Of a stretch of DNA of 64,000 nucleotides, positions 51,151 to 60,267 are shown piece by piece. The stretch comes from Alcaligenes aquatilis (GTDB lineage: Bacteria > Pseudomonadota > Gammaproteobacteria > Burkholderiales > Burkholderiaceae_B). The notes beneath the pieces were generated by a model. That model was not told the origin of the DNA. It made no database searches and was given only the letters and a program-made list of their open reading frames with translations. The position numbers and the translations under genes are program-made. Each line of letters starts with the position of its first letter. Position 1 is the first letter of the stretch. Location: the NCBI RefSeq assembly GCF_003076515.1, contig NZ_CP022390.1:124001-188000 (forward strand), read 5' to 3'.

Positions 51151-52758
51151 TTACATGCGGAACACGCCAAAGCGGGTGTCTTCAATAGGGGCGTTCAAGG
51201 CGGCGGACAAACCCAGGGCCAAAACGCGCCGGGTGTCCGAAGGCTGGATGATGCCGTCATCCCACAAACGCGCAGTGGCGTAGTAGGGGTGGCCTTCATG
51301 TTCGTATTGTTCGCGGATCGGGGCCTTGAAGGCTTCCTCGTCCTCGGCACTCCAGGTCTGGCCACGGGCTTCCAGGCCATCACGGCGCACGGTCGCCAGC
51401 ACGCTGGCAGCTTGCTCACCACCCATGACCGAGATACGGGCATTGGGCCAGAGAAACAGCAGGCGCGGGCTGAATGCGCGGCCACACATGCCGTAGTTAC
51501 CGGCACCGAAAGAGCCGCCCAGAATCACGGTGAACTTGGGTACGGCAGCCGTGGATACGGCGGTGACCAGTTTGGCGCCGTGGCGGGCAATCCCTTCGTT
51601 TTCGTACTTGCGGCCCACCATGAAGCCGGTGATGTTCTGCAGAAACACCAAAGGCGTCTTGCGCTGGCAGCACAGTTCAATGAAGTGGGCGCCTTTTTGA
51701 GCCGCTTCCGAGAACAGAATGCCGTTGTTAGCGATGATGCCCACGGGCATACCGTGGATATGGGCAAAGCCGGTCACCAGCGTGGTGCCAAAGCGGGCTT
51801 TGAATTCATCAAAATCCGAGTCATCCACAATGCGGGCGATCACTTCGCGCACATCGTAGGGCTTGCGGGTATCGGCGGGGATGATGCCGTTCAACTCTTG
51901 CGGGTCGTAACGTGGCTCGCGTACTTCTTTCAGCGGCCAGGGCAGTTTTTTCTCGCGGTTCAGGCGGCCGACGCAGCGGCGTGCCAATTCCAGCGCATGC
52001 AGATCGTTCTCGGCCAGATGGTCGGCCACGCCGGACAGACGGGTGTGCACATCGCCACCGCCCAAGTCTTCGGCGCTGACTTCTTCACCTGTAGCCGCTT
52101 TGACCAGGGGTGGGCCACCCAGGAAGATGGTGCCCTGGTCGCGCACGATAATGGACTCATCGCTCATGGCCGGAACATAGGCACCGCCAGCGGTACACGA
52201 ACCCATCACCACGGCGATCTGTGCAATCCCCTGGGCCGACATATTGGCCTGGTTGTAGAAGATGCGGCCAAAGTGGTCACGGTCCGGGAAGACGTCTTCC
52301 TGGTTGGGCAGGTTGGCCCCGCCCGAGTCCACCAGGTATACGCAAGGCAGATTGTTCTGCTGGGCGATTTCCTGGGCACGCAAATGCTTTTTAACAGTCA
52401 GCGGATAGTAGGTACCGCCTTTGACCGTGGCGTCGTTGCAGACCACCACGCATTCAATGCCCGCAATGCGGCCAATGCCCGTGATGATGCCCGCGCCGGG
52501 AGACTCGTTGTTATAGACGTCCTGGGCAGCCAGAGGCGAGAGTTCCAGAAAGGGAGTACCGGGATCAAGCAGCCGTTCGACGCGTTCGCGGGGCAGCAGT
52601 TTGCCGCGACCCACATGGCGTTGCCGGGAGGATTCAGACCCGCCCAAAGCGGTTTTCTGTAGCTTTTGGCGCAGATCAAGGATCAGGGCCTGCATGATCG
52701 AGGCGTTGTCCTGAAAGTCTTGGGAACGCGGATTGATGCGGGATTCAATAACTGACAT
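51151..52758 (-). CDS. mccB: Methylcrotonyl-CoA carboxylase carboxyltransferase (beta) subunit
   Basis: 535 aa, typical of the family. It has the two crotonase-fold halves of acyl-CoA carboxyltransferases: [65 protein letters not shown], then [38 protein letters not shown]. It transfers carboxyl from biotin to methylcrotonyl-CoA. The hydratase gene (liuC), often located between these subunits, is absent here. Confidence 0.94.
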   Translation of the reverse strand: MSVIESRINPRSQDFQDNASIMQALILDLRQKLQKTALGGSESSRQRHVGRGKLLPRERVERLLDPGTPFLELSPLAAQDVYNNESPGAGIITGIGRIAGIECVVVCNDATVKGGTYYPLTVKKHLRAQEIAQQNNLPCVYLVDSGGANLPNQEDVFPDRDHFGRIFYNQANMSAQGIAQIAVVMGSCTAGGAYVPAMSDESIIVRDQGTIFLGGPPLVKAATGEEVSAEDLGGGDVHTRLSGVADHLAENDLHALELARRCVGRLNREKKLPWPLKEVREPRYDPQELNGIIPADTRKPYDVREVIARIVDDSDFDEFKARFGTTLVTGFAHIHGMPVGIIANNGILFSEAAQKGAHFIELCCQRKTPLVFLQNITGFMVGRKYENEGIARHGAKLVTAVSTAAVPKFTVILGGSFGAGNYGMCGRAFSPRLLFLWPNARISVMGGEQAASVLATVRRDGLEARGQTWSAEDEEAFKAPIREQYEHEGHPYYATARLWDDGIIQPSDTRRVLALGLSAALNAPIEDTRFGVFRM

Positions 52759-52795
52759 GGCGTGCCTGGAAAGAGAACAGAGAAAAGCCCATAAA

Positions 52796-52821
52796 ATCAG
52801 CCGGGCCGCAGCCCGGCTGAT
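52796..52821 (-). terminator. Intra-operon terminator-like hairpin between thiolase gene and mccB
   Basis: A perfect 11-bp stem ATCAGCCGGGC / GCCCGGCTGAT with a 4-nt loop lies 10 bp after the thiolase stop. On the transcribed minus strand it is followed by TTTT then ATGGGCTTTT. It could reduce transcription into mccBA. Confidence 0.65.
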
Positions 52822-52830
52822 GAGCTTGCT

Positions 52831-54012
52831 TTAAACCAGCTCGACGGCCAGGGCGACCGCTTCGCCACCGCCAATGCACAGCGAAGCAATACCACGCTTG
52901 CCGCCGGTCTTGCGCAGGGCGCCGATCAAGGTCGCCAAAAGGCGAGCACCCGATGCACCGATGGGGTGGCCCAGGGCCGTGGCGCCACCGTGGATGTTGA
53001 CCTTGTCGTGCGGGATGTTCAGCTCTTTCATGGCGGCCATGGTGACCACGGCAAAGGCTTCGTTGATCTCGAACAGATCAACGTCGGCCACGCTCCAGCC
53101 GGTTTTATCCAGCAGCTTCTGGATAGCGGCCACCGGTGCGGTGGTGAACCAGGCGGGTTCCTGAGCGTGCTGGGTGTGAGCCACAATGCGGGCCAGCGGT
53201 GTTGCGCCCAGTTCTTTGGCCTTGTCTTCAGTGGTGATCACCATGGCGGCGGCGCCGTCCGAAATGGACGAGGCGTTGGCAGCGGTAACCGTGCCGTCTT
53301 TCTTGAAAGCGGGGCGCAGTGTGGGGATCTTCTCGGGCATGGCTTTGGCAGGGGCTTCGTCCTTGGCAATGACGACATCACCCTTGCGACCCGCAATGGT
53401 CACGGGCGCAATTTCCCATTCAAAGCTGCCGTCATCGCTGGCTTGGCGAGCGCGGCGCAGCGATTCCAGCGCGTAAGCGTCTTGCTCTTCGCGGCTGAAT
53501 TCGTATTTGCTGGCGCAGTCTTCGGCAAACACGCCCATGGCGGTGCCACGGCTGTAGGCATCTTCCAGACCGTCCATGGCCATGTGGTCATAGACGGTGG
53601 AATGGCCGTAGCGGTAGCCCTGGCGGCCTTTAAGCAGCAGATAAGGGGCGTTGCTCATGCTTTCCTGACCGCCAGCCACCACCACGTCCACACTGCCTGC
53701 TTTGAGCAGATCGTGGGCAAACATAGCGGCTTTCAGACCGGAACCGCACACTTTGTGAATGGTGGTGCAAGCCACACCCTGGGGTAGACCGGCGCCCAAG
53801 GCAGCCTGGCGCGCGGGGGCCTGGCCCTGACCGGCTTGCAGCACATTACCCATGATCACTTCATCGACCTTGTCGGCCGGAATGCCCGAACGCTCCATGG
53901 CCGCCTTGATGGCGACGGCGCCCAGTTCGTGGGCGGCCAGATCGGACAGGCTACCCATCATGCCGCCCATAGGGGTGCGGGCGATCGAGACGATGACAAC
54001 GGAATTAGTCAT
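52831..54012 (-). CDS. Acetyl-CoA C-acetyltransferase (thiolase)
   Basis: 393 aa from the ATG at 54012, with GGAGT upstream; the frame's 15 upstream codons lie in aceK. Active-site Cys C89 is in CTTIHKVCGSGLKA, the His in GGATALGHPIGASGARL, and the second Cys in IASLCIGGGEAVAL. It splits acetoacetyl-CoA into two acetyl-CoA, completing leucine degradation, or runs in reverse for polyhydroxybutyrate. It overlaps the end of aceK by 8 bp. Confidence 0.93.
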   Translation of the reverse strand: MTNSVVIVSIARTPMGGMMGSLSDLAAHELGAVAIKAAMERSGIPADKVDEVIMGNVLQAGQGQAPARQAALGAGLPQGVACTTIHKVCGSGLKAAMFAHDLLKAGSVDVVVAGGQESMSNAPYLLLKGRQGYRYGHSTVYDHMAMDGLEDAYSRGTAMGVFAEDCASKYEFSREEQDAYALESLRRARQASDDGSFEWEIAPVTIAGRKGDVVIAKDEAPAKAMPEKIPTLRPAFKKDGTVTAANASSISDGAAAMVITTEDKAKELGATPLARIVAHTQHAQEPAWFTTAPVAAIQKLLDKTGWSVADVDLFEINEAFAVVTMAAMKELNIPHDKVNIHGGATALGHPIGASGARLLATLIGALRKTGGKRGIASLCIGGGEAVALAVELV

Positions 54013-55873
54013 GAAAGACTCCTGGTTGCAAAGAGGAGACCGGCGCGCGTTTGGCAAACTCGTGCAGCTGCCGATCTTTGTTGTACGGAAAAATATTTTC
54101 GATCCGACCTTGTGTTACCCGCAAGCGACATTGGGACCACCACTCAGGTTCGAGCAGTTCGGCATGGTGGGCCATGAAGGCTTTGCGAATGCGTGGGTCG
54201 GTTAGTAGAAAGTAGCCGAATTCTTCAGGAAATACATCGTTCGGGCCGATCGGATACCAGGGTTCGCTGGCCATTTCGGCTTCTTCGTTCGGTGCGGGTG
54301 GAATGGCGCGAAAGTTCATCTCGCGCATGTGCTGGATTTCGTCGTAGTCATAGAAGACGACGCGGCCCAGGCGGGTTACACCAAAGTTCTTGAACAGCAT
54401 ATCGCCTGGGAAAATGTCGGCAGCAGCCAGCTCGCGGATTGCTTTGCCGTACTGGTCGACAGCGGCATTGAGGGCGGGGTCGCTGGCCTTGTTCAGATAC
54501 AGATTCAGCGGGGTCATGCGTCGTTCAATGTAGACGTGACGCAGCAAGATGGTGTCCTCGGACTCTTCCAGCAGGCTGGGCACTTCGCGGCGCAGTTCTT
54601 CCAGCAAGGCGTCGGAAAAGCGCGCCTTGGGTAAGGCAACCTGGGCGTAATCCCAGGTGTCGGCCATGCGTCCGACACGATCATGCTTTTTGACCAACTG
54701 GTATTTGCTGCGTACCGTGGCATGGTCCATGCCCTGCTTTTGAATACGGTCGCGGATCAGTTTGAACACATAGGGGTAGGACGGCAAGGTAAATACCGTC
54801 ATCACCATACCGGCAATACCGGGAGCCAGATCAAAGTGATCGTGCGAGTGCGACAGGTGATGCAGAAAGTCGCGGTAGAACAGGGTCTTGCCCTGCTTTT
54901 GCAGACCGATGGCGGTGTATAGCTCGGCCTTGGGCTTGCGCGGCAGCAGGCTGGACAGGAAGTCCACATAGGCCGACGGCGCTTCCATATCGACCAGGAA
55001 ATAGGCGCGCGTAAAGCTGAACAGCGTGGACAGGTCGTCCGTGGTGTGCAACAAGGCGTCTATATACAAGTGTCCCGAGGGGCGATGCAAAATGGCCAGG
55101 GAGAACGGTAGCACTTCGCCCTGGTTGATCAGTCGGCCCACCACATAGGCACCCTTGTTGCGAAAGAACAGGGAGTTCAGCACCTGAATCTGGCAGTCCG
55201 AGCCAATGCGCGAGCCATAGCCGCGCGGCAGACGGCGGCATAGTTGACGCACGGCCATGCGGGCCAAGGTGCGTACATCGCGCGGCAGGTCGGCAAAGGG
55301 GGCAGCCAGACCGAAGTCGGCCAGCATACTGGTCAGACTGGCTTCCAGACCCTCTTGGGTGGGGTAATAGACGCGATATGAAGGCAGCGCGCCGTCCAGG
55401 TAATCCGTGGCAACGGCTGGGCGCACGAAAATGAATTCGTTGCGAAAGTAGTGCCGGTGCAGCACACGGCAGGAGACGGAGTTGAAGAAGGTCTCCGCAC
55501 ATTCGGGCTGACGGTGGCCCGAGAGCAAACGCACAAATTCAGCTTTGGCCTGCAACCACAATTGCTGCTGGGCATCGTCCAGATGGGCCGGATCGGATGG
55601 CGTAGGCTGATGCAGACGCAGGTTCTGGCTAAGCATGGCCGCGCATTCGCGCACCCGTGTCGCGTAGTACTCGATACGTTCGCGCGAGAGCTGCTGAATG
55701 CCATGCCAGTCGCCCGATTCGTACAAAGACTTGGCGCGCTGGGCGCTGTAGCGAAACAGTGCATAGTGGCGATTGAAACCATTGAGCATGGTCTGGGCCA
55801 CCTGGATAGCGGTCATCCCCGGTTTCTGAACCGGGGTGATGACAGTCGTTTCGCCAAAGTCAGGGTTGGACAT
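54005..55873 (-). CDS. aceK: Isocitrate dehydrogenase kinase/phosphatase
   Basis: 622 aa, full length. The N-terminal regulatory region (AIQVAQTMLNGFNRHYALFR, AKSLYESGDWHGIQQLSRERIEYYATRV) precedes a kinase-like domain (FYRDFLHHLSHSHDHFDLAPGIAGMVMTVFTLPSYPYVFKLIRDRI; VFYDYDEIQHMREMNFR). It reversibly phosphorylates isocitrate dehydrogenase, diverting isocitrate into the glyoxylate bypass. Elsewhere it usually accompanies aceBA. Here it sits 12 bp after ivd and overlaps the thiolase gene, hence inside the liu transcript. Confidence 0.95.
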   Translation of the reverse strand: MSNPDFGETTVITPVQKPGMTAIQVAQTMLNGFNRHYALFRYSAQRAKSLYESGDWHGIQQLSRERIEYYATRVRECAAMLSQNLRLHQPTPSDPAHLDDAQQQLWLQAKAEFVRLLSGHRQPECAETFFNSVSCRVLHRHYFRNEFIFVRPAVATDYLDGALPSYRVYYPTQEGLEASLTSMLADFGLAAPFADLPRDVRTLARMAVRQLCRRLPRGYGSRIGSDCQIQVLNSLFFRNKGAYVVGRLINQGEVLPFSLAILHRPSGHLYIDALLHTTDDLSTLFSFTRAYFLVDMEAPSAYVDFLSSLLPRKPKAELYTAIGLQKQGKTLFYRDFLHHLSHSHDHFDLAPGIAGMVMTVFTLPSYPYVFKLIRDRIQKQGMDHATVRSKYQLVKKHDRVGRMADTWDYAQVALPKARFSDALLEELRREVPSLLEESEDTILLRHVYIERRMTPLNLYLNKASDPALNAAVDQYGKAIRELAAADIFPGDMLFKNFGVTRLGRVVFYDYDEIQHMREMNFRAIPPAPNEEAEMASEPWYPIGPNDVFPEEFGYFLLTDPRIRKAFMAHHAELLEPEWWSQCRLRVTQGRIENIFPYNKDRQLHEFAKRAPVSSLQPGVFHD

Positions 55874-55885
55874 GCCTGTGCCTTT

Positions 55886-57064
55886 TTAGGCAGTTTCGGC
55901 GAACAATTCGCGACCGATCAGCATGCGGCGGATTTCGCTGGTGCCCGCGCCGATCTCGTACAGTTTGGCATCGCGCCACAGACGGCCTGTGGGAAACTCG
56001 TTGATGTAGCCGTTGCCGCCCAGAATCTGGATGCCTTCACCGGCCATCCAGGTGGCTTTTTCCGCGCTGTAGAGAATCGCGGCAGCGCAGTCTTTACGCA
56101 CGGAACGCACGTGGCCGGCACCCAGACGATCCAGGTTCTTGCCCACGGCATAGCACAGGGCGCGGCTGGCTTGCAGGGTGGTGTACATATCGGCCATCTT
56201 GCCCTGAATCAGCTGAAATTCGCCAATGGCCTGGCCGAACTGCTTGCGATCGTGAATGTAGGGAATCACGACGTCCATGACGGCTTGCATGATGCCCAGT
56301 GGACCACCGGCCAGGACGGCACGTTCGTAGTCCAGGCCGGACATCAGTACTTTGACGCCACCATTGAGCTGGCCCAGTACGTTTTCTTCCGGTACTTCGC
56401 AGTCCTGGAACACCAGTTCACCCGTGTGGCTGCCGCGCATGCCTAGCTTGTCCAGCTTTTGGGCAACGGAGAAACCAGCAAAATCTTTTTCGATCAGAAA
56501 GGCGGTAATGCCGCGCGCACCGGCTTGCGGATCCGTCTTGGCGTACACCACCAGGGTGTCGGCGTCCGGGCCGTTGGTAATCCACATTTTGGAGCCATTG
56601 AGTACGTAGCGATCGCCCTTCTTTTCGGCGCGCAACTTCATGCTGACGACGTCCGAACCGGCACCGGGCTCACTCATGGCCAGGGCACCGACATGCTCGC
56701 CGCTGATCAGCTTGGGCAGGTATTTCTGCTTCTGGGCCTCTGTCCCGTTGCGGTTGATCTGGTTCACGCAGAGATTGGAGTGCGCGCCATAGGACAGGGC
56801 CACCGAGGCGCTGGCACGCGAGATTTCTTCCATCGTGATCATGTGGGCCAGATAGCCCAGGTTGGCACCACCGTATTCTTCGCTGACGGTCATGCCTAGC
56901 AAACCCATCTCACCGAACTTCTTCCACAAGTGCATGGGGAACTGGTCATCGTGATCCAGTTGAGCCGCTAAGGGGGCAATTTCGGCCTGGGAGAAGTCGG
57001 CGACAGCGTCGCGCAGCATGTCCAGGTCGGAGCCAAGATCGAAATTCAGGCCGGGCAGGCTCAT
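55886..57064 (-). CDS. ivd: Isovaleryl-CoA dehydrogenase
   Basis: 392 aa with CGGAGTG before the ATG. Acyl-CoA dehydrogenase fold: [107 protein letters not shown]. Glu-247 in [17 protein letters not shown] is placed in helix G, as the catalytic Glu of isovaleryl-CoA dehydrogenases (most other family members have it elsewhere). FAD-dependent oxidation of isovaleryl-CoA to 3-methylcrotonyl-CoA. First structural gene after the LiuR operator. Confidence 0.94.
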   Translation of the reverse strand: MSLPGLNFDLGSDLDMLRDAVADFSQAEIAPLAAQLDHDDQFPMHLWKKFGEMGLLGMTVSEEYGGANLGYLAHMITMEEISRASASVALSYGAHSNLCVNQINRNGTEAQKQKYLPKLISGEHVGALAMSEPGAGSDVVSMKLRAEKKGDRYVLNGSKMWITNGPDADTLVVYAKTDPQAGARGITAFLIEKDFAGFSVAQKLDKLGMRGSHTGELVFQDCEVPEENVLGQLNGGVKVLMSGLDYERAVLAGGPLGIMQAVMDVVIPYIHDRKQFGQAIGEFQLIQGKMADMYTTLQASRALCYAVGKNLDRLGAGHVRSVRKDCAAAILYSAEKATWMAGEGIQILGGNGYINEFPTGRLWRDAKLYEIGAGTSEIRRMLIGRELFAETA

Positions 57065-57110
57065 GAGACACTCCGTGGAAATAAATGGGTTGTGGAATCG
57101 TATTTATATT

Positions 57111-57126
57111 ACGTTTACGTAAACGT
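57111..57126. promoter_or_regulatory. LiuR-type operator between liuR and ivd
   Basis: ACGTTTACGTAAACGT is a perfect 16-bp palindrome 47 bp before the ivd start. Near-identical sequence recurs before liuR, as expected for the MerR-family regulator encoded alongside. Confidence 0.85.
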
Positions 57127-57145
57127 CATATATATGGGTTTTCCC

Positions 57146-57538
57146 TTATCGGGACTCCAGCTTCAATTGTTCGCTCATGGTGTGACAGATATCGAGCTGA
57201 TCCTGAATTTCCTGCAAGGTCTGGTCCAGATCCTGCCGTTGTCGCTCCAGACGCAGGCGGTGCTCGGTCAGGACCTCCTGATAATGCTTAAGCTGGGAGG
57301 CCGTGTCCATCGGGGATTCATACATATTGATCAGTCGCAGAATCTCCGATAACTGCAGTCCCAGCCTTTTGCCGCGCAGGGCCAGTTTCAGGCGGGCGCG
57401 ATCACGGGGCTGATAAATGCGCTGTGTACCTTGACGCAGCGGGCTCAAGATTCCTTGATCTTCATAGAAGCGCAGGGTGCGAGGCGTGATGCCAAACTCG
57501 TGCGCCAGATCCGATATTGTCCAGGTTGTCGTTGTCAT
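57146..57538 (-). CDS. liuR: MerR-family regulator of leucine/isovalerate catabolism (LiuR-type)
   Basis: 130 aa. N-terminal MerR winged HTH: WTISDLAHEFGITPRTLRFYEDQGILSPLRQGTQRIYQPRDRARLKLALRGKRLGL. The C-terminal half is a coiled dimerisation helix (LKHYQEVLTEHRLRLERQRQDLDQTLQEIQDQLD). No metal-binding Cys cluster. Position between two copies of the palindrome and adjacent to ivd–mcc identifies it as LiuR-type, sensing a pathway intermediate or acyl-CoA. Confidence 0.92.
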   Translation of the reverse strand: MTTTTWTISDLAHEFGITPRTLRFYEDQGILSPLRQGTQRIYQPRDRARLKLALRGKRLGLQLSEILRLINMYESPMDTASQLKHYQEVLTEHRLRLERQRQDLDQTLQEIQDQLDICHTMSEQLKLESR

Positions 57539-57549
57539 TTTTAGTGTGA

Positions 57550-57565
57550 TTTACGTAAACGTAAA
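57550..57565. promoter_or_regulatory. Second LiuR-type operator, liuR/MBL divergent promoter
   Basis: TTTACGTAAACGTAAA matches the other palindrome's core TTTACGTAAACGT. It lies 12 bp upstream of liuR and 90 bp before the MBL-fold gene, so it should control liuR itself and probably the divergent hydrolase. Confidence 0.8.
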
Positions 57566-57654
57566 CTATCATGCCATAGAGCCGGGGTGCGAACCAGGGC
57601 CTTTTAGTATGGACAGCCCTTACGCCCTACAAGAGCCATTCTATTGGAGCGAGC

Positions 57655-58731
57655 ATGAATCCTAACGAACAAAAATTGAATTATCCCTGGGCAGATACCC
57701 TGCCCCCAGCGGGCGGCAGCCTGGAAGTGGCGCCGGGGGTGCGTTGGCTGCGCATGCCTTTGCCCTTTGCGCTGGATCACATCAATCTGTGGTTATTGCG
57801 CGACCAGATCGACGGGCGCGAGGGCTGGACGATTGTGGACTGTGGCGTGGCCCGCCCCGAAGTACGCGAGCTGTGGGAACAGGTTTTTAACAATGAGCTT
57901 CAAGGCTTGCCCGTTCTGCGCGTGATCGTCACTCACATGCACCCGGATCACATCGGTTTGGCGGACTGGTTGTGCCAGCGCTGGAATGCGCCGCTGTGGA
58001 TCAGCATGACGGACTACGCAATTGCCAAGCTGTGGTCGGGTACAGGTGGACGCCAGACGGGTGCGCAAGCCGGTGGCCCGAATGGCGCGGCCGCAGAAGC
58101 GCACTTTGTCCGTCATGGCCTGCAGGACGAGAAAGCCCGTGAGCAGATTCGCAGCCGTGGGGATTACTACCCGTCCATGGTGCCTTCGGTGCCCGAGCGT
58201 TTTGTACGCTTGATGGATGGTCAGCGTGTGGTGATTGCCGGTCGCCCCTGGCGTTTGATCGTGGGCTATGGCCATGCTCCCGAGCATATGTCCTTGTATT
58301 GTGAAGAACTGAAGGTGTTGATCTCTGGTGACATGCTCTTGCCGCGTATCTCCACCAATGTCAGCGTGTTCGATACCGAGCCCTTTGCCAATCCTTTGCC
58401 TTTGTACCTGAACTCGTTGCTGTCCTATCAGGATCTGGCCCCGGACACCCTGGTGCTGCCTTCGCACGGCAAGCCTTTCCGTGGCATGCACGAACGTATC
58501 CGTCAGCAGCAGGAGCATCACGCCGAGCGTCTGGAAGAAGTACTGCAAGCCTGCTCCCAGCCTTGTACGGCCGCTGACATTTTGCCCGTGCTGTTCCACC
58601 GCAAGCTGGACTCGCACCAGATGACCTTTGCCATGGGCGAGGCCATTGCCCACCTGCACGCCTTGTATTTTGATGATCGTTTGCGTCGCGAGATGGGCGA
58701 GGATGGGGTTTACCGTTTTCAGCGTATCTGA
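57655..58731 (+). CDS. MBL-fold metallo-hydrolase of the liu locus
   Basis: 358 aa with TTGGAGC upstream. Metallo-beta-lactamase fold with the dinuclear-metal motif THMHPDHIG (~98), GYGHAPEHM, ISGDMLLP and LPSHGKPFRG, then a helical C-terminal region (~90 aa) as in LACTB2-like or hydroxyacyl-hydrolase groups. The reaction is unknown. A LiuR operator in its divergent promoter suggests a thioesterase or hydrolase acting on a leucine-pathway acyl-CoA (inference). A CCTCTT-AAT-AAGAGG hairpin follows at 58743–58757. Confidence 0.87.
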   Translation: MNPNEQKLNYPWADTLPPAGGSLEVAPGVRWLRMPLPFALDHINLWLLRDQIDGREGWTIVDCGVARPEVRELWEQVFNNELQGLPVLRVIVTHMHPDHIGLADWLCQRWNAPLWISMTDYAIAKLWSGTGGRQTGAQAGGPNGAAAEAHFVRHGLQDEKAREQIRSRGDYYPSMVPSVPERFVRLMDGQRVVIAGRPWRLIVGYGHAPEHMSLYCEELKVLISGDMLLPRISTNVSVFDTEPFANPLPLYLNSLLSYQDLAPDTLVLPSHGKPFRGMHERIRQQQEHHAERLEEVLQACSQPCTAADILPVLFHRKLDSHQMTFAMGEAIAHLHALYFDDRLRREMGEDGVYRFQRI

Positions 58732-58844
58732 ATACCGGGGCGCCTCTTAATAAGAGGGGGCAATATAGCGACTGTTGGCAGAGGCGACCGGGCCCGCTGG
58801 CCTGTGGTAGCGTAGAGCTTTTCTTGCTACCGCCTGCCGACACT

Positions 58845-60041
58845 ATGAGCTCTGATCTCGCCCTGGATACTGCCCTGCAACACACGGGTCTGGCCCCGTT
58901 CGATCCGCATACGGATGCCGCGCCAGTGGCCGTGCCTATCATGCGCACCAGTACGGTGCGCTTTCGTAATCTGGACGCTCTGGATCGGGCTCAGGCTGAC
59001 AAGGCAGATCCTGAAAAACGCTCGGTCACTTACGGGCGCTCGGGTATGGATACCCATGCCGCGCTGGAGCAGGTGTTCTGTCAGTTGGAGTCTGCCACTC
59101 AGGCTTTGCTGGCACCGTCGGGCATGGCGGCCATTACCTTGGGTTTGTTGGCCTTGCTGGATTCGGGCGATCACGTGCTGATTGCCGATAGTGCTTACGG
59201 CCCGGTGCGCTATCTGGAAAAGACCGTGCTGCGTCGCATGGGCATACAGGCTACCTTCTGCGCCCCGACCCCCGAGGAAATGGCCCGTCATTTGCAGGAC
59301 AACACTCGCATGGTGTACGTGGAGTCACCGGGTTCCTTGCTGATGCAGATGCTGGACATGCCCGCCCTGGCGGAGTTTGGCCGCCAGCACAATTTGCTGC
59401 TGGTTACCGACAACACCTGGGGCTCGGGCTATATCTACCGTCCCTTGGAGTTGGGCTTTGATGTGTCCATCGTAGCTGGGACCAAGTATGTGGCAGGCCA
59501 CTCCGACTTGATGTTGGGGGCAGTCATGTCCACCGACCCTGCCATTAACAAACGCCTGCACGATAACCATTATGCGCTGGGCTTTTCCATCAGTGCGGAC
59601 GATGCCTGGTTGGCCTTGCGTGGTGCACGTACCCTGCCCATCCGTATGCGTGAAAGCGCCGCCAATGCGCTGGCCGTGTGTCAGTTTCTGGATAGCCGCC
59701 CTGAAGTTAGCCGTATTTATCACCCGGCTTGGCCCCAAGATCCGGGCCATGCTTTGTGGCAACGCGACTGCACCGGCTCTAATGGCATGTTGTCGGTGCA
59801 ACTGCGACTGAACAATGCGCAGGCTCGTGTGTTTGTGGATGCCCTGACGCTGTTTGGTATCGGCTTTTCCTGGGGTGGCTTTGAAAGCCTGGTGCAACTG
59901 GTGGATACCGCATTTTTAAGCGGCCACAGCTATTGGCAAGAAAGCCAGGACAGCCTGGTGCGCCTGCATATCGGCCTGGAATCGACCAAGGATTTATGTG
60001 CAGACTTGGCACAGGCTTTTGAAAAGGCGGCGCAGGCTTAG
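58845..60041 (+). CDS. metC: Cystathionine beta-lyase
   Basis: 398 aa from the ATG at 58845; a TTG at 58824 could add seven residues, and neither has a good ribosome site. Cys/Met-metabolism PLP enzyme: VTYGRSGMDTHAALEQVFCQLE, LLAPSGMAAITLGLLALL, VTDNTWGSGYIYRPLELGFD and the Schiff-base Lys in SIVAGTKYVAGHSDLMLG; FGIGFSWGGFESLV near the C-terminus distinguishes beta-lyases. It cleaves cystathionine to homocysteine, pyruvate and ammonia. Confidence 0.92.
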   Translation: MSSDLALDTALQHTGLAPFDPHTDAAPVAVPIMRTSTVRFRNLDALDRAQADKADPEKRSVTYGRSGMDTHAALEQVFCQLESATQALLAPSGMAAITLGLLALLDSGDHVLIADSAYGPVRYLEKTVLRRMGIQATFCAPTPEEMARHLQDNTRMVYVESPGSLLMQMLDMPALAEFGRQHNLLLVTDNTWGSGYIYRPLELGFDVSIVAGTKYVAGHSDLMLGAVMSTDPAINKRLHDNHYALGFSISADDAWLALRGARTLPIRMRESAANALAVCQFLDSRPEVSRIYHPAWPQDPGHALWQRDCTGSNGMLSVQLRLNNAQARVFVDALTLFGIGFSWGGFESLVQLVDTAFLSGHSYWQESQDSLVRLHIGLESTKDLCADLAQAFEKAAQA

Positions 60042-60060
60042 GCCTTTAACTGACTGCTCT

Positions 60061-60084
60061 AGCCAGGGACGCACCCTGGCTTTA
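60061..60084 (+). terminator. Terminator of metC
   Basis: AGCCAGGG-ACGCA-CCCTGGCT followed by TTAATAA, 20 bp after the stop codon. Confidence 0.8.
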
Positions 60085-60195
60085 ATAACTGGCTCAGACT
60101 TGCAATGACGTTGGAATCCCGTACCTTCTTGTAAGCCGCTGTTATCGAATGACTGACGAGCTATCGGCAGCTAATAGATCACAGATATAGAAACA

Positions 60196-60242
60196 CCAAG
60201 GGCCCTCAAAACCGGAACGAATCCAGTCTTGAGGGCCCTTGG
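60196..60242 (-). terminator. Long-stem hairpin after dsbA
   Basis: CCAAGGGCCCTCAA pairs perfectly with TTGAGGGCCCTTGG (14 bp) across a 19-nt loop, 26 bp after the dsbA stop on the minus strand. The U-tract is poor, but position and strength suit a terminator for the argS–SPOR–dsbA transcript. Confidence 0.7.
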
Positions 60243-60267
60243 CCGTATGGCTCAGCCAGAGCGCCAA

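Noticed and set aside
49523..51283. A 586-codon open frame on the plus strand opposite mccA
   Set aside because: Antisense shadow: mccA is a full, motif-complete gene on the other strand. The plus-strand translation has no family motifs and is Gly/His/Gln-rich, as GC-rich antisense frames are.
50968..52662. A 564-codon open frame on the plus strand opposite mccB
   Set aside because: It spans the real mccA/mccB junction and has no recognisable domain.
60085..60195. tRNA gene in the metC–dsbA gap
   Set aside because: Looked for cloverleaf arms and GTTCRANNC; none found. The region holds only hairpin terminators.
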